Below are positions 45,361 through 57,017 of a stretch of 64,000 nt of DNA, in pieces. The DNA comes from Salvelinus alpinus (lineage: Eukaryota; Chordata; Actinopteri; Salmoniformes; Salmonidae), in NCBI RefSeq assembly GCF_045679555.1, contig NC_092092.1, positions 17,828,969 to 17,892,968 of the forward strand. The letters run 5' to 3'. The position numbers and the translations under genes are program-made. The notes beneath the pieces are model-generated. The model ran no database searches and was not told where the DNA came from. It worked only from the letters and a program-made list of their open reading frames with translations. The number at the start of each line of letters is the position of its first letter. Positions within the stretch are counted from its first letter, which is position 1.

Positions 45361-46879
45361 TCACAAGAAAAAACGTTACCATGATGAGATGAAAGGTCTA
45401 CATGCACTGTGAACTGTGCTCCATACTGAGATGGGCTGTCTGTCCCCACCCTGAGCGTTGATTCATCATGCAAGAGGCCATAGAGAAGCCAGATTTAGAC
45501 ATTGCATATCATTTAACAGTTCCATTTCACGCCATGCTGCTCATATAAATAATTTATTATAATTTACCGGTTTCTCGCAGTTATTTATCCTGGGAAATGG
45601 GAGTGGTTTTGGGTGGTAAATCTAACCGGGTTCCTGCCATTCAACCCTACTTTGAACTGTTGATTTGTGCCTCTTCCATCCATCGCATTGAGCCAGCTAG
45701 CTTAGCCTAGCAATAACTCACATTACAGACACACACAACACACACACACACACACACACTCACATTATGTAACTGAAGCTAAGAACACGTTTTTTTAGGT
45801 TGAGCTACAAGATCCATCAACCAGATACAGATAGCTAAAAGATGATAAAGAATGATTAATAAAATACATCTAGGGAGGCCCTATATGAAATACTTCCATG
45901 TTGGTTCATATCATTTGTCTGAAGACTTGCAACGCCAGGGTTGTGGGTTCGAATCAAATAAATACATGATCTATTTGAATAGTTGAAGGAAAGTCATAAA
46001 TGGTTAGTTGAAAGTTTGAAGTGGTTAGTTGAAAGTTTTAAAGCACCCCTGGCCTGCAGTGAGCGGTCAACACATTACTCCAGCTTTCTAAAGCTTTTCT
46101 CAGAAGGGGAACAGGGGAACAAACAACATAACTCAATACAGAGAGCAGGGGGAAAGAACTGGAATGCTGACGTGAACTTGAAGCTCAGCATGTGTGTGTG
46201 CATGTGACCCTGAAGGTCATCCACACATTATAACCAATCATAACCAGTCAAGGTTGCATCGTGATTCTCCACCCTTCTCTCATTGATTTTAAAGCATAAG
46301 ATTGGTGCATTGGGTCTGGAGGGAGTTTCCACCATAGTATATCCATTACAGAAAGTGTTCAAGTGCACACTTCGGAAGAAGGGTGGATAATCTGTGCACA
46401 GCCTAATATGTTTCTCATTGAAGGAATCATTTTGAGCAAAGCGGGACCATCGACATACATCATCGGACACAGAAATTATGTTATAGTTAAGAGTTATTTG
46501 GGAATACAAGGTGAAAGATCAGTTCATTGATCAGTGATTCTGCACAGTAGCCGATCCCAAACACTACAAGCATGTTTCCTTAGCGTGATACCCTAAGTGT
46601 CATGAACATTCATGCCCAGCATATCCGTCAAACGGATCGAAGGAGACTGAAAGTGAACTTTCAAGATAATGGCGTGCTGCGTGTGATGTGTTTCTCATAA
46701 ATATGTAATGAAACTAGCCCTGGTAAGGCAGCAACCTCAACTCACTCCCTCTCCTTGTCTCTATCCAATGTCTAGGTGGAGGAGAGATGTTAAAAACTAC
46801 AAGAGCTCCCACTCTCTTTATCACGTGTCTAATAATGTAGAGTGGTTGTGGGGAGATGTCTAAAACCTTCCACGTCTTT
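45361..46879. other. Low-copy-looking sequence with a small microsatellite
   Basis: A (CA)n lies at 45729-45759. Text near 45925-45950 (GGGTTGTGGGTTCGAATC) may be a box B trace of an old SINE. Duplicated TGGTTAGTTGAAAGTTT at about 46003-46037 is minor. No exon or transposon end is supported. Confidence 0.5.
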
Positions 46880-47112
46880 GATCAATTCGCCTTTAAAAAT
46901 TATAAACTTGGAATAGCTAACACAACGTGCCATTGGTTGCTGATAATGGGCCTCTGTACACCTATGTAGATATTCCGTAAAAAATCTGCTGTTTCCAGCT
47001 ACAATAATCATTTACAACATTAACAATGTCTACACTGTATTTCTGATCAATTTGATGTTATTTTAATGGACAAAAAAAAATGCTTTTCTTTCAAAAACAA
47101 GGACATTTCTAA
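46880..47112. mobile_element. Terminal fragment of a Tc1-like element (CACTACCGTTCAAAAGTTTG family)
   Basis: TAGCTAACACAACGTGCCAT, GGTTGCTGATAATGGGCCTC and AAAACAAGGACATTTCTAA are the terminal arm of the family whose other end is at 55568. The outermost bases are missing. Confidence 0.7.
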
Positions 47113-47399
47113 TATGTTATGTGGTTACTGTTGATCCTCTGGGGCCTCTGTGTATATATATATATATTCCGTATTGCATATCACATTGAGAATATGGCTA
47201 GCTCAATAAAACAGTTTTGATCGTGCTAACTTTTTGTCAATCATCCAATGTGTTTGGATGGCTTTACAAAAGGACAGAATGTCTTTGTTAATCTTTGCTG
47301 GGTGTTATTAGGAATCTGAGGATGTAGTCTTTGACCTTTTTAAGGTTTGAGGAGCTATTTAAGGAGCTTAGGCCACAGGAGAGGAGCCACACAGTGAGT
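47113..47399. other. Short unassigned spacer
   Basis: A small (TA)n near 47153-47166 and otherwise no recognised feature. Confidence 0.5.
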
Positions 47400-48245
47400 G
47401 GGGGGGTCATTATTGTAAAGAAAGGACCATCTGTCAGGTTGGATGGGGAGTGTTGCTGCACAGCTGTTTTTATGTCTCTCCAGAGATTTTCGATGGGGTT
47501 CAAGTCCGAGCTCTGGCTGGGCCACTCAAGGATATTCAGAGACTTGTTCTGAAGCCACTCCTGCGTTGTCTTGGCTGTGTGCTTAGGGTCGTTGTCCTGT
47601 TGGAAGGTTAACCTTTGCCCCCAGTCTAAGGCCCTGAGCGCTCTGGAGCAGGTTCTAATCAAGGATCTCTCTGTACTTTGCTCTGTTCATCTTTCCCTTG
47701 ATCCTGACTAGTCTCCCAGTCCCTGCCGCTGAAAAACATCCCCACAACATGATGCTGTCACCACCATGCTTCACATAGGGATGGTGCCAGGTTTCCTCCA
47801 GACGTGACGCTTGGCATTCAGGCCAAAGAGTTCAATCTTAGTTTCATCAGACCAGAGAATCTTGTTTCTCATGGTCTGAGAGTCTTGTAGGTGTCTTTTG
47901 GCAAACACCAAGCAGGCCGTCATGTGCCTTTTACTGAGGAGTGGCTTCCGTCTGGCCACTCAACCATAAAGACCTGATTGGTGGAGTGCTGCAAAGATGG
48001 CTGTTCTTCTGGAAGGTTCTCCCATCTCCACAGAGAGACTCTGGAGCTCTGTCAGAGTGACCATCGGGTTCATGGTCACCTCCCTGACCAAGGCCCTTTT
48101 CCCCCGATTGCTCAGGTTGATTCCTTGGCCGGGCGGCCAGCTCTAGGAAGTCTTGGTGGTTCTAAACTTCTTCCATTTAAGAATGATGGAGGCCACTGTG
48201 TTCTTGGGGACCTTCAATGCTGCAGAAACATTTGTAGGTTTTCTG
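47400..48245 (-). pseudogene. Tc1 transposase remnant (family of 62091-63197)
   Basis: On the minus strand the catalytic half can be followed: RHMTACLVFAKRHLQDSQTM and [19 protein letters not shown] at 47959-47780 (first D). Next come [20 protein letters not shown] (second D) and [14 protein letters not shown] (E) at 47640-47490. The helix-turn-helix part lies toward 48245 in a broken frame. Both ends of the element are missing. Compared with 62091-63197 the coding text is close. A transposase of this type acts on its own inverted repeats, which this copy has lost. Confidence 0.85.
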
Positions 48246-48304
48246 TAGGTTTAAGTCAGTGTCCATGGCTGCTTATCGATCCCCAATTCTGATCTTTTTT
48301 CCAC

Positions 48305-48492
48305 TAATTAGTATTCAGAAATATAGGGTCCCACAGTTGACAGTGAATGTCAGAGCAAAAAAAGCCATGATGTTGAAGGAATTCTCTGTAGAGCTCAGAG
48401 ACAGGATTGTGTCGAGGCACAGATCTGGGGAAGGGTACCAAATGTTTTTTTGCTCATCTTTATCAAGGGTGCCAAACATTTTGGACCTGACT
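48305..48492 (+). mobile_element. Chimeric Tc1 scraps in opposite orientation
   Basis: 48305-48450 is the N-terminal part of the same transposase family on the plus strand (KEFSVELRDRIVSRHRSG). It joins directly to 48453-48492, an end of a different Tc1 family (TTTTTTGCTCATCTTTATCA, CATTTTGGACCTGACTG). Confidence 0.75.
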
Positions 48493-48699
48493 GTATGTAG
48501 CTCTTCTGTTGACAACTGTCAATTATTAATCCCAATGACCTGGATTCTAGTGCAGTAGAAATTACCAATGTTATGAACCATTTTGTTGATGACAGGACAC
48601 AAATTACCGTCAAGGAGTAGCTTACAGAAAGGAGATTTATCAAACTGTAGGCCCAATATATAGGCCATTTGCTCCACTTGGAGCTAAAAGGAATAAGTT

Positions 48700-48853
48700 A
48701 GTGTCAGACTACTGTGTATCTGTTCATGTTAAGTACAGTCATGAGGATTCTTGATTGATATTGATATTGTATTGCATTGTTGAGGAGAGTCAACAAGAAA
48801 GCATTTCACTGTACCGTTTACACCTGTGACCAATAAACTTTGATTTGATGTCT
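48700..48853 (+). mobile_element. LINE 3' tail
   Basis: AAAGCATTTCACTGTACCGT, CACCTGTGACCAATAAACTT and TGATTTGATG form the 3' untranslated end and tail of an L2-like salmonid LINE. No coding part is present. Confidence 0.6.
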
Positions 48854-49182
48854 TGTGATGTTAGCATCAAGATTAATCACAAGGCATCCATGTCTTTGAC
48901 CAGATGGTACATGCTCCATATGATGGGCATGAACATTTACAAGCTTCCAGCATCCAATGAAACCTAGAATATTGCTGTAAATAAGCCAAAACTAGGTGTA
49001 ACTCTTCTTTGATTGAGCATCAACTGAAAATTAAGATCATAGAAGAAGTTTGAATTTTGAAGATCATAGTAAAAGGCATGGGGGGAAGAAACAAATCAAA
49101 TGCTCTACGTGAATGACTTGTGGTTCTGACTTCCATATCCTGGAAACCTGATATGTGACTTTCTCAAAAGACCCCATTATGA
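48854..49182. other. No identifiable feature
   Basis: About 330 bp of unassigned sequence. Confidence 0.5.
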
Positions 49183-49455
49183 CACACACCACCACCACCA
49201 CTACCATGACACACCACCACCACAATCAATACCATGACACACCACCACTACCACCACCACCATGACACACAACCACCACCATGACACACCACCACAACCA
49301 TGACACACCACCACCACAATCAATACCATGACACACCACCACTACCATGACATACCCCCACCACCACTACCATGACACACCACCACCACTACGAAACTCC
49401 ACCATGACACACCACCATCATGACCAAACCACCCTCACCACCACCACCATGACAC
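49183..49455. repeat. Minisatellite of CCATGACACACCACCAC type
   Basis: Irregular units of CCATGACACACCACCAC with CAATCAATA interruptions, repeated about a dozen times. GA-rich sequence follows at 49500-49605. Confidence 0.9.
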
Positions 49456-49924
49456 AATCTTGACTCCCTGACTCTTACATATGCACACTGTCAGTTTAGT
49501 CAGTTAACTGAACTTCAGAGAGAAAGGGAGAGAGAGATATAGAGATGAGGACGTGACAGAGTGAGAAAGAAGGAAACACAGAGATTGAAGGAGAGAGAGA
49601 GAGATAGGTCGAGTACAGGTGTATTTGAGAGGATGTGTGGAAGTTAGTGGAGGAGTGTGATAGCTCTCTGAAACCAGTAGCTGTCTGTGGAGTGGAGCGT
49701 TGTGGAGGGAAACACTCTAATGCTCTACTTAACTGTCATCCTGACAGGGCAAAATTAGATGAGCAAAAAAGACTGTATAAAATAAATAATACAAATACTG
49801 AGCTATATTGTACATAACAAAAAAAATGGGACAACTATATTATTTTATACTAATTCAATTGCTCGCCGAAAGTTATACTTTTTTCTCTCAAAAAGTTAGG
49901 GATCAAAATTATTGGCACCCCTGT

Positions 49925-50363
49925 TTTCAATCAAATAAAATAAAATGTATTTAAAAAAGCGCTTTTTACATCAGTAGATATCACAAAGTGCTTATACAGA
50001 AACCCAGCCTAAAACCTAAAACAACAAGCAATATAGAAAACTCCCTAGAAAGACAGGAACCTAGGAAGAAACCTAGAGAGGAACCAGGCTATGAGGGGTG
50101 GCCAGTCCTCTTCTGGCTGTGCCGGGTGGAGATTATAAGAGTACATGGCCATTAAGGCCAGACTGTTCGTCAAGATGTTCAAGTGTTCAGAGATGACCAG
50201 CAGGGTCAAATAATAATCACAGTGGTTATAGAGTGTGCAACAAGTCAGTACCTCAGGAATAAATGTCAATTGGCTTTTCATAGCTGAGCATTCAGAATAC
50301 AAGCATTTCACTACACCTGCGATAACATCCGCAAATCTGTGTAAGCGACCAATAAACTTTGAT
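49925..50363. mobile_element. LINE-derived 3' sequences inserted in the Tc1
   Basis: 49930-50283 (GAAACCTAGAGAGGAACCAG, CTCTTCTGGCTGTGCCGGGT) is a dispersed element in antisense. 50284-50363 (CAAGCATTTCACTACACCTG, ACCAATAAACTTTGATTTGA) is a LINE tail like that at 48700. Whether they belong to one insertion is unclear. Confidence 0.6.
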
Positions 50364-51003
50364 TTGAAAACCTTTCAATACCGCACCTTGCAAGGTAAAT
50401 GGCACTGAGGCTAATAATATAACATGTTTTATGAAATTAGAGAACACATTGTGAGGGATCTTAGACCATTCCTCCATACAGAATATTTCCAGATCTTTGA
50501 TATCTTTTGTCTGCGCTTATGAACGTCCCTCTTCAATTCAAACCATAGGTTTTCAATGGGGTTCAAGTCCGGAGACAGAGAATACCATTGCAAAATGTAG
50601 ATTTTGTGGTCAATTCACCATTTCTTTGTGGATTTTGATGTGTTCTTGAGGTTATTGTCTTGCTGGAGGATACACTTGCGGCGAAGTTTCATGGCAGAGG
50701 CAACCAGTTTTTTGGCAAAAATGTCCTGGTACTTCAGGATTTTGGCACTGAGGTCCTTTGTCTACTTCCCCATAGACTTCTAGTCATTGCACCAACGCTA
50801 TTTAGCATTGGCTCACGAAACTACCTCTAACTTCCTTCATACTGGACACAGGAACATAAATTTGGTATCCACAAGTTCATCTGACTCTGGGGAAGTAGAT
50901 ACAGTACATGGCATCATTAACAAGGGCTCCAGGACCAGTGGAAGCAAATTAGCCCCATAACATCAAAGATCCACCACCATATTTTACAGTAGGTATGGGG
51001 TTA

Positions 51004-51223
51004 TTTCTGCTCATACATTCTTATTTCAACGCCAAACCCCACCTGTGGTGTGCGTGGCCAAAGAGCTCTATTTTCATGTCATCCAGCAAATGTAAATGCA
51101 TGGAGTCCAGCAAATGTAAATGCACGGTGCTACGGTCAGATGACATGAAAATAGAGCTCTTTGGCCATGCACACCAGTGGATGTTTGGTGTCGAAATAAG
51201 GATGCATAAGCAGAAAATAAGAC
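51004..51223. repeat. Imperfect palindrome with ~80-bp arms
   Basis: The arm 51004-51083 (core GGCCAAAGAGCTCTATTTTC) is inverted at 51138-51223 (core GAAAATAGAGCTCTTTGGCC). The 54-bp centre holds a 19-bp direct repeat, TCCAGCAAATGTAAATGCA, at 51082 and 51106. Confidence 0.9.
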
Positions 51224-51240
51224 CCTATACTGAGCTATAT

Positions 51241-51621
51241 TGTATAGCTATTCAACACACAAGCACAAACTTGCATTGCATTGATGCACCAGCCTTCAAT
51301 GCAACACCTGTATTGTTCAAACAAGAAGTTTTAATAAAGTAAAGTCATGCTATCCTCTTTTATAAACACGGCACATGTAGAAATAGTTGCAACAAGGCAT
51401 CATCCCTGGCTGTTACAAGTGTGAAAGTACTTAGACAAGCACTTGCGAGGTAAGGGGACTTTTATGGTAGCCGATTTAGATCCTACACAGGAGACCTATT
51501 AAAGGTTTACAGAGGTATGCCCCTATGAAAACCCACAGGAGTTTACAAGACGAAGAAGGCCAGGGGGAATAACAGTAAAGCTGAGCGCTGGGATCTGTCA
51601 TTATTGTGTAAATACAGGGGA
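51241..51621. other. No identifiable feature
   Basis: About 380 bp with no recognised repeat or exon. Confidence 0.5.
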
Positions 51622-51778
51622 GGCAGGGTAGCCTAGTGGTTAGAGCGTTGGACTAGTAACCGAAAGGTTGCGAGTTCAAATCCCCGAGCTGACAAGGTGT
51701 TGTTCTACCCCTGAACAGGCAGTTAACCCACTAGGCCGTCATTGAAAATAAGAATTTGTTCTTAACTGACTTGCCTGG
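51622..51778 (+). mobile_element. HpaI-type tRNA-derived SINE
   Basis: Head GGCAGGGTAGCCTAGTGGTT (box A), then GGTTGCGAGTTCAAATCCCC (box B). The HpaI site GTTAAC lies at 51722-51727, and the tail is GAATTTGTTCTTAACTGACT. The terminal TTAAATAAAGG is missing. HpaI-type SINEs are a salmonid family. Confidence 0.95.
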
Positions 51779-52682
51779 AGAGCAGATGGAGTTTAACATA
51801 TATTAAGAGGGTAGTGCTTTTTGAAGTACGCAACTACAGTATGTGGTGATTTGTTACAGTTTCTCCTTACTCATGGTATTCACTTAAAGCCGCACCCTCA
51901 AATATTTGTATAATTTCAGCCAGTAGTTTGGAAAGTGGTGCTAATGAGCCAAAACAGGTCCCTGTTTTTTGTGTTCTACATCATCCAATTTGTGCAATAT
52001 GTTACAAATGTCTTGTGCTTAAGGTCCCGGAGTGCATCTGTAATGTTTGCATAAAGATGTTTCACACCCACACCCCGCGAGCGGAAACATTGTTAAAGGG
52101 ATAGTTCAAGCAAATGACAAAATTACATGTTGGTTTCCTTACCCTGTGAGCAGTCTATGGACAAGGTATGACAGCAATCCTAGCTTTGGTTTTGTTTCCC
52201 TGGCACTGTTTTCAAATGCTAATGTTTTAGCATGTGTGGCACAAATCCATTGCAAGTTATGGTACCCATATTAGCATTTGTCAGCTAATATACTTTAGGT
52301 ACCATGTGAAACTGTGAATACTGTAGGCCTACAGTACATGGGTGTTGGAGGATTGACAGTATTGATTCACATTGATATGGAACTAGGATAGACTCAAGTG
52401 TCAGGGTTAATTCAACCACAAGCTTTGTCTTGCTCTCTCCTGAGTCAAACCCTTTCAACAGAAGGGGGTCGTCTTTGTTTCTGCATCCAACTTAATCCTG
52501 TAATCTCTCTGTTATTTACAATTCTGGTTGTCGGCCCCATACAAGAGAGAAGCAACAAAGGAAATCCACCCACTCTGGCCAAACATTAGATCAACAGAAA
52601 TCCTAAGTTAATCAGAAGCAGCCTGGTCCAGATCGGCCAAGGCACTCAGCACATCACAGCATTTTGGTGGATAGGATCAACA
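51779..52682. other. Mostly unassigned, with one probable dispersed repeat
   Basis: 52092-52290 (TTAAAGGGATAGTTCAAGCA, ACCCTGTGAGCAGTCTATGG, GCACAAATCCATTGCAAGTT) looks like an old dispersed repeat of teleost genomes (from memory). The rest is unassigned. Confidence 0.45.
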
Positions 52683-53054
52683 CGAGACAGAGATAGAGAG
52701 AAAGAAGAGGGGAAACATTTAGAAGAAAAGAGGAAAGGGATGAGAGGAGAAGAGAGGAGAGGAGAATAGAGGAGAAGAGAAGAGCGGAGAAGAGAAGAGC
52801 GGAGAAGAGAAGAAGAGAATAGAGGAAAACAGAATAGAGGAGAAGAGAAGAGTGGAGAAGAGAAGAGCGGAGAGGAGAATAGAGGAGAAGAGAAGAGCGG
52901 AGAAGAGAGGAGAAGAGAAGAAGAGAATAGAGGAGAACAGAATAGAGGAAAACAGAATAGAGGAGAAGAGAAGAGAAGCGAAGAGAGGAGAAGAGAATCA
53001 AGGAGAAGAGAACAGAGAAGATAAGAGAGGAGAAAAGCGAAGACAAGAGGAAGC
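52683..53054. repeat. 370-bp GAGAAGAGAAGA purine tract
   Basis: Almost pure A/G on the plus strand, in irregular AGAGGAGAAGAGAAGAGCGG-like units. Leucine/serine frames on the minus strand are artefacts. Confidence 0.95.
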
Positions 53055-53169
53055 AGCTGTTTCTGGATACAGAACTGACTTAAACCCTCCAGGGTCCTGA
53101 CTGAAAGACTCACAAATCCCCCAGGACAGGATGCCTTTCCCATCTGCCTGAACTAGGGCTTGAACTGTC

Positions 53170-54350
53170 AAAAAAATGGAGCTGGCTAATGCTAGCAGTG
53201 ATAGCCCACCGGTGTTCCTATCCACGGCTGGGTACAAATGCTTCTGGTGTGAGATTATTTCCACACAATCACAAGATGAAGATAAGGTGGAACTGGAAAA
53301 TGGACAGGGATTTGTCTGGCCACCCATCTATTCGAGAAAATCCGATCCAGCTATCAAACAGCTTTGCCCAGCTTGAGACGGACCTACTAGCCCCGGGAGT
53401 CAGCACGGATCCTGGGTGCATACTAACAGCCGGCACCACCCAGTGGCACCCTCCTAAATTAGGACAAGACCGAGGTACTTTATTGTTGGAGCCAAAGCAG
53501 AGAGAGAGAATCTGGCCGCACATTTGAATTAATTGGCAATAAAGATAAAACACAAGGTAAAAAACCTAGATGTAATTTTAGATTCAGAACTTAATTTCGA
53601 ATCACACATTAGGAATGTGACCAAAATAGCTTTTTATCACTTGAGGAACATTGCCAAGGTGCAGACGTTTCTCTCTCAGGCTGACACAGAGAGACTCATC
53701 CATGATTTTATTAAGCAGGCTTGACTACTGTAATGCTCTCCTGTCTGGTCGACCCTAGAAAGCCATTGGTCAACTGCAAAACATACAGAAAGCTGCAGCA
53801 CGGGTAGTGACCAAGACCAGACAGAGAGCACACATTACACCGGTTTTAAGGTCTCTGAACTGGCTGCCTGTGAGTTTTAGAATTATTTTAAGATTCTTCT
53901 TTTGGTTTTTAAATCAATCCACGATTGTACACACCAATACATGCCAGACATGCTTTTAAGTTATGTACACAGTAGGTCCCTCAGGTCCTCTGGCACTGGC
54001 CTTTTTACTATGCCAAAGCCTAGGACCAAGAGACATGGAGAGGCAGCTTTTAGTTACTATCCCCCCAGCCTCTGGAATAGCCTGCCAGAGAACCTGAGAG
54101 GGGCTGAAACTGTGGACATTTTTAAAAGACATCTTAAAACACACCTTTTTAGCTTTTGTGCTTTATTTTTTGCTTTGCATTTCTTTAGGGTGCTTTTTAG
54201 TCATTTCGTTTTTATTGTTATTCTTTTGTTTGTAGTAAATATTTCAGTTTTTATTTTCATTGTTTTTATTATTTTTTCCCCCCTGTGAAGCACATTGCGT
54301 TGCAATCCATGTCTGAAATGTGCTGTATAAATAAAGCTTGATTTGATTTG
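53170..54350 (+). mobile_element. L2-like LINE, internally deleted
   Basis: The 5' piece 53176-53520 (ENGQGFVWPP, PKLGQDRGTLLLEPKQRE) resembles ORF1 of teleost L2-type LINEs. It joins directly to the C-terminal third of the reverse transcriptase protein from 53533. The 3' end AATAAAGCTTGATTTGATTT at about 54330-54350 is the LINE tail. Confidence 0.8.
53533..54288 (+). pseudogene. C-terminal part of an L2-like LINE protein
   Basis: On the plus strand the text reads KVKNLDVILDSELNFESHIR and FYHLRNIAKVQTFLSQADTE up to a frame change near 53720. RLDYCNALLSG and KAAARVVTKTRQRAHIT follow in another frame. A final open stretch at 53902-54288 holds VFKSIHDCTHQYMPDML, SLRSSGTGLFTMPKPRTKRH and YYPPSLWNSLPENLRGAETV. 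This is the thumb/C-terminal region downstream of the polymerase core of teleost L2-type LINEs. The polymerase core and endonuclease are not present. Frameshifts make it non-functional. Confidence 0.85.
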
Positions 54351-55138
54351 AATTGTGTCACCACACAACGGTGAACGTCCAGAACAAAAAGGTTCTCTCT
54401 CTGCAGTTATAGCATCATAGCCAGCATAAGGCCAAGAGTGATGAATCAGAAGATTCACAATCATCAATCTCTCATCTCACAAAATGACTGTGGAGTCCAA
54501 AGCCCCAGTTCACATTCAGCGACTTTCAGATGCAGGACACAAAAAAAGCTCCTGTAGTTGAATTGAGTGCAACGTTTTGCAGATGTTCTTTAACAGTCCT
54601 GGTTTGCCATGATCTAGTAACATCTAGCATCATTTTCAACCGGTCTACACTAAAATTGCAACAGTTCTACGTTGTACCAACCACATACTCTGACTGGAGC
54701 CCAGGGGAGAAAACTTTAGAATGTCAACCTTTCCAAGACCAACTTTTCTCTGATCTATTGGCTCCGATTTAGATGCCAACACTATGCCAACTTTAGCCCA
54801 TATAGGCTAGTCTGCAATGTATGCTCCATTTGGTTTCTCTGTGTAATTTCATTTCATCCCGGCTATCTAAACCAATCCCACATTCCTGCTTTTAGCCTCC
54901 TTATGATGTAAGGCTTGGCACTTTACTCCTTATCCACACACAGTCAAGCCTGAGCCACTGATTCAGATACACAGTGAGATGATGACCTACTAACTAAGAG
55001 AATTATTAATCACATTCACTAAGCTCTCTGTGTCAGTGGCATAATTTTATTTAAATTATCTACTAATTTAATTATTACCAATCCCTTCCAAAACAGTCAA
55101 CCCCAAACCATTGCCTGAGATACACATAATGGTGATGA
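54351..55138. other. Unassigned sequence
   Basis: No recognised repeat end, microsatellite or exon in about 790 bp. Confidence 0.5.
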
Positions 55139-55318
55139 GGGTGCCAGGTAGCCTAGCGGTTAAGAGAGTTGGGTCGGTAACCAAATGGTCGCTGGTTCGA
55201 CGAGGCAGACGAGGTTAAGAATCTGTCAATGTGCCCTTGAGCAAGACATTTAACACTAATTGCTACTATAAGTCGCTTTGGATAAGAGCCTCTGCAAAAT
55301 GCAATGACCTCACTGTTT
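55139..55318 (+). mobile_element. tRNA-derived SINE
   Basis: CCAGGTAGCCTAGCGGTTAA (box A), GGTCGCTGGTTCGA (box B), GTGCCCTTGAGCAAGACATT and CTTTGGATAAGAGCCTCTGC follow in order. GATACACATAATGNTGATGA lies on both sides (about 55118 and 55320), probably the target duplication. Confidence 0.85.
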
Positions 55319-55567
55319 CAGATACACATAATGCTGATGACCTCACTGTTTCAGATATAGTATATATCTTTAAAAAATATATGTTCCTTTATTATTTTCC
55401 CCTAACCCTACCACCCCTCCCTCAATTGAAGTAAACTAATGGACAACAACATTTAGGATTATACATACCATATACATTTTACGGACACATGTTTTTAAAC
55501 CCATCCTTTAGCTACCCTCAACCCCTCCCATCTATCGCTGAAGACCATTCAGTTTCTATTTGCCATA

Positions 55568-56754
55568 CACTACCGTTCAAAAGTTTGGGGTCACTTAGAA
55601 ATGTACTTGTTTTCCGTGAAAACATAAATTAAATGATTTGCAAAATGAATAGGAAATATAGTCAAGACGTCGACAAGGTTATAAATAATGATTTTTCATT
55701 GAAATAATAATTGTGTCTTCAAACTTTGCTTTCGTCAAAGAATCCTCCAATTGCAGCAATTACAGCCTTACAGACCTTTGGCATTCCAGTTGTCAATTTG
55801 TTGAGGTAATCTGAAGAGATTTCACCCCATTCTTTCTGAAGCACCTCCCACAAATTGTATTGGCTTGATGGGCACTTCTTACGTACCATTTGGTCAAGCT
55901 GCTCCCACAACAGCTCAATAGGGTTGAGATCCGTTGACAGTGCCAGCCACTCCATTATAGACAGAATACCAGCTGACTGCTTCTTCCCTAAATAGTTATT
56001 GCATAGTTTGGAGCTGTGTTTTGGGTCATTGTCCTGTTGTAGGAGGAAATTAGCTCCAATTAAGCGCCGTCCACAGGGTATGGCATGGCGATGCAACATG
56101 GAGTGATAGCCTTCCTTCTTCAAGATCCCTTTTACCCTGTACAAATATCCCACTTTACCACCACCAAAGCACCCCCAGACCATCACATTGCCTCCACCGT
56201 CCTTGACACGTGATATGAAGCACTCCTCCAGCATCTTTTCATTTTTTCTGCATCTCACGAATGTTCTGTCTTTGTGATCCGAACACCTCAAACTTAGATT
56301 TATATGTCCATAACATTTTTTTCCAATCTTCCTCTGCCCAGTGTCTGTGTTCTTTTGCCCATCTTAATCTTTACATTTTTATTGGCCAGTCTGAGATATG
56401 GATTTTTCTTTGCAACTTTGCATCCCGGAGTCGCCTCTTCACTGTTGACATTGAGACTGATGTTTTGCGGATACTATTTAAAAAGCTGCCAGTTGAAGAC
56501 TTGTGAGGCATCTGTTTCTCAAACTAGACACTCTAATGTACTTGTCCACTTACTCAGTTGTGCACAAGGGCCTCTCACTCCTCTTTCTATTCTGGTTAGA
56601 GCCAGTTTGCGCTGTTCTGTGAAGGGAGTAGTACACAGCGTTGTACGAGATCAGCTTCTTGGTAATTTCTTGCATGGAATAGCCTTCATTTCTCAGAACA
56701 AGAATAGACTGACAAGGTTCAGAAGAAAGTTATTTGTTTCTGGCAATTTTGAGC
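55568..56754 (-). mobile_element. Tc1-like transposon (CACTACCGTTCAAAAGTTTG family), 5' arm lost
   Basis: One end is present at 55568 after a TA. The other end is missing because the sequence switches at 56755 to a gypsy LTR and does not resume on the far side. Another terminal piece of the family is at 46880. Confidence 0.85.
55719..56754 (-). pseudogene. Tc1 transposase, partly open
   Basis: The catalytic half is open for 190 residues on the minus strand (56291-55719): [51 protein letters not shown] (second D) and STDLNPIELLWEQL (E). The first-D motif is degraded just upstream, where the text reads MRCSDHKD. The helix-turn-helix half lies between 56300 and 56754 and can be followed only in broken frames. 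The N-terminus is probably complete to about 56754, where the gypsy LTR begins. This is a dead copy of a TA-targeting transposase. Confidence 0.85.
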
Positions 56755-57017
56755 TGTCACGCCCTGACCTTAGAGAGCCTTTATATTCTCTATTTTGGTT
56801 AGGTCGGGGTGTGACTAGGGTGGGTGATCTAGTGCATTTATTTCTATGTTAGCCTGGTATGGTTCCCAATCAGAGGCAGCTGTTTATCATTGTCTCTGAT
56901 TGGGGATCATATTTAGGCAGCCATTTCTCCACTGGTTTTTGTGGGATCTTGTTTTTGTGTAGTTGCCTGGGAGCACTGCATTTGCTGCACGTTTCGCTTG
57001 CTGTTTATTGTTTATCG
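56755..57017 (+). repeat. Truncated gypsy LTR, plus strand
   Basis: It begins TGTCACGCCCTGACCTTAGA, with GGTTCCCAATCAGAGGCAGC in the middle, and breaks off at about 57017. It is in the opposite orientation to the gypsy internal region that follows, so it is not the LTR of that copy. Confidence 0.75.

Larger units (their letters stand above)
49750..51240 (-). mobile_element. Tc1-like remnant (family of 7972-9571) with an internal inversion
   Basis: The left arm has GATGAGCAAAAAAGACTGTA and AAATTATTGGCACCCCTG. The minus-strand coding remnant from 50365 (AGGGATCTTAGACCATTCCT, GGGGTTCAAGTCCGGAGACA) runs to 51083. From 51138 the text repeats the last part in reverse, ending in ATACTGAGCTATATTGTA. 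A LINE 3' end interrupts it at 49925-50363. No frame over 60 residues has transposase motifs except a short plus-strand DDMKIELFGHA. Confidence 0.75.

Noticed and set aside
51622..51700. tRNA gene
   Set aside because: The box A and box B text belongs to an HpaI-type SINE. There is no full cloverleaf, and SINE body and tail follow. The same reasoning applies to 887, 36901, 41271 and 55139.
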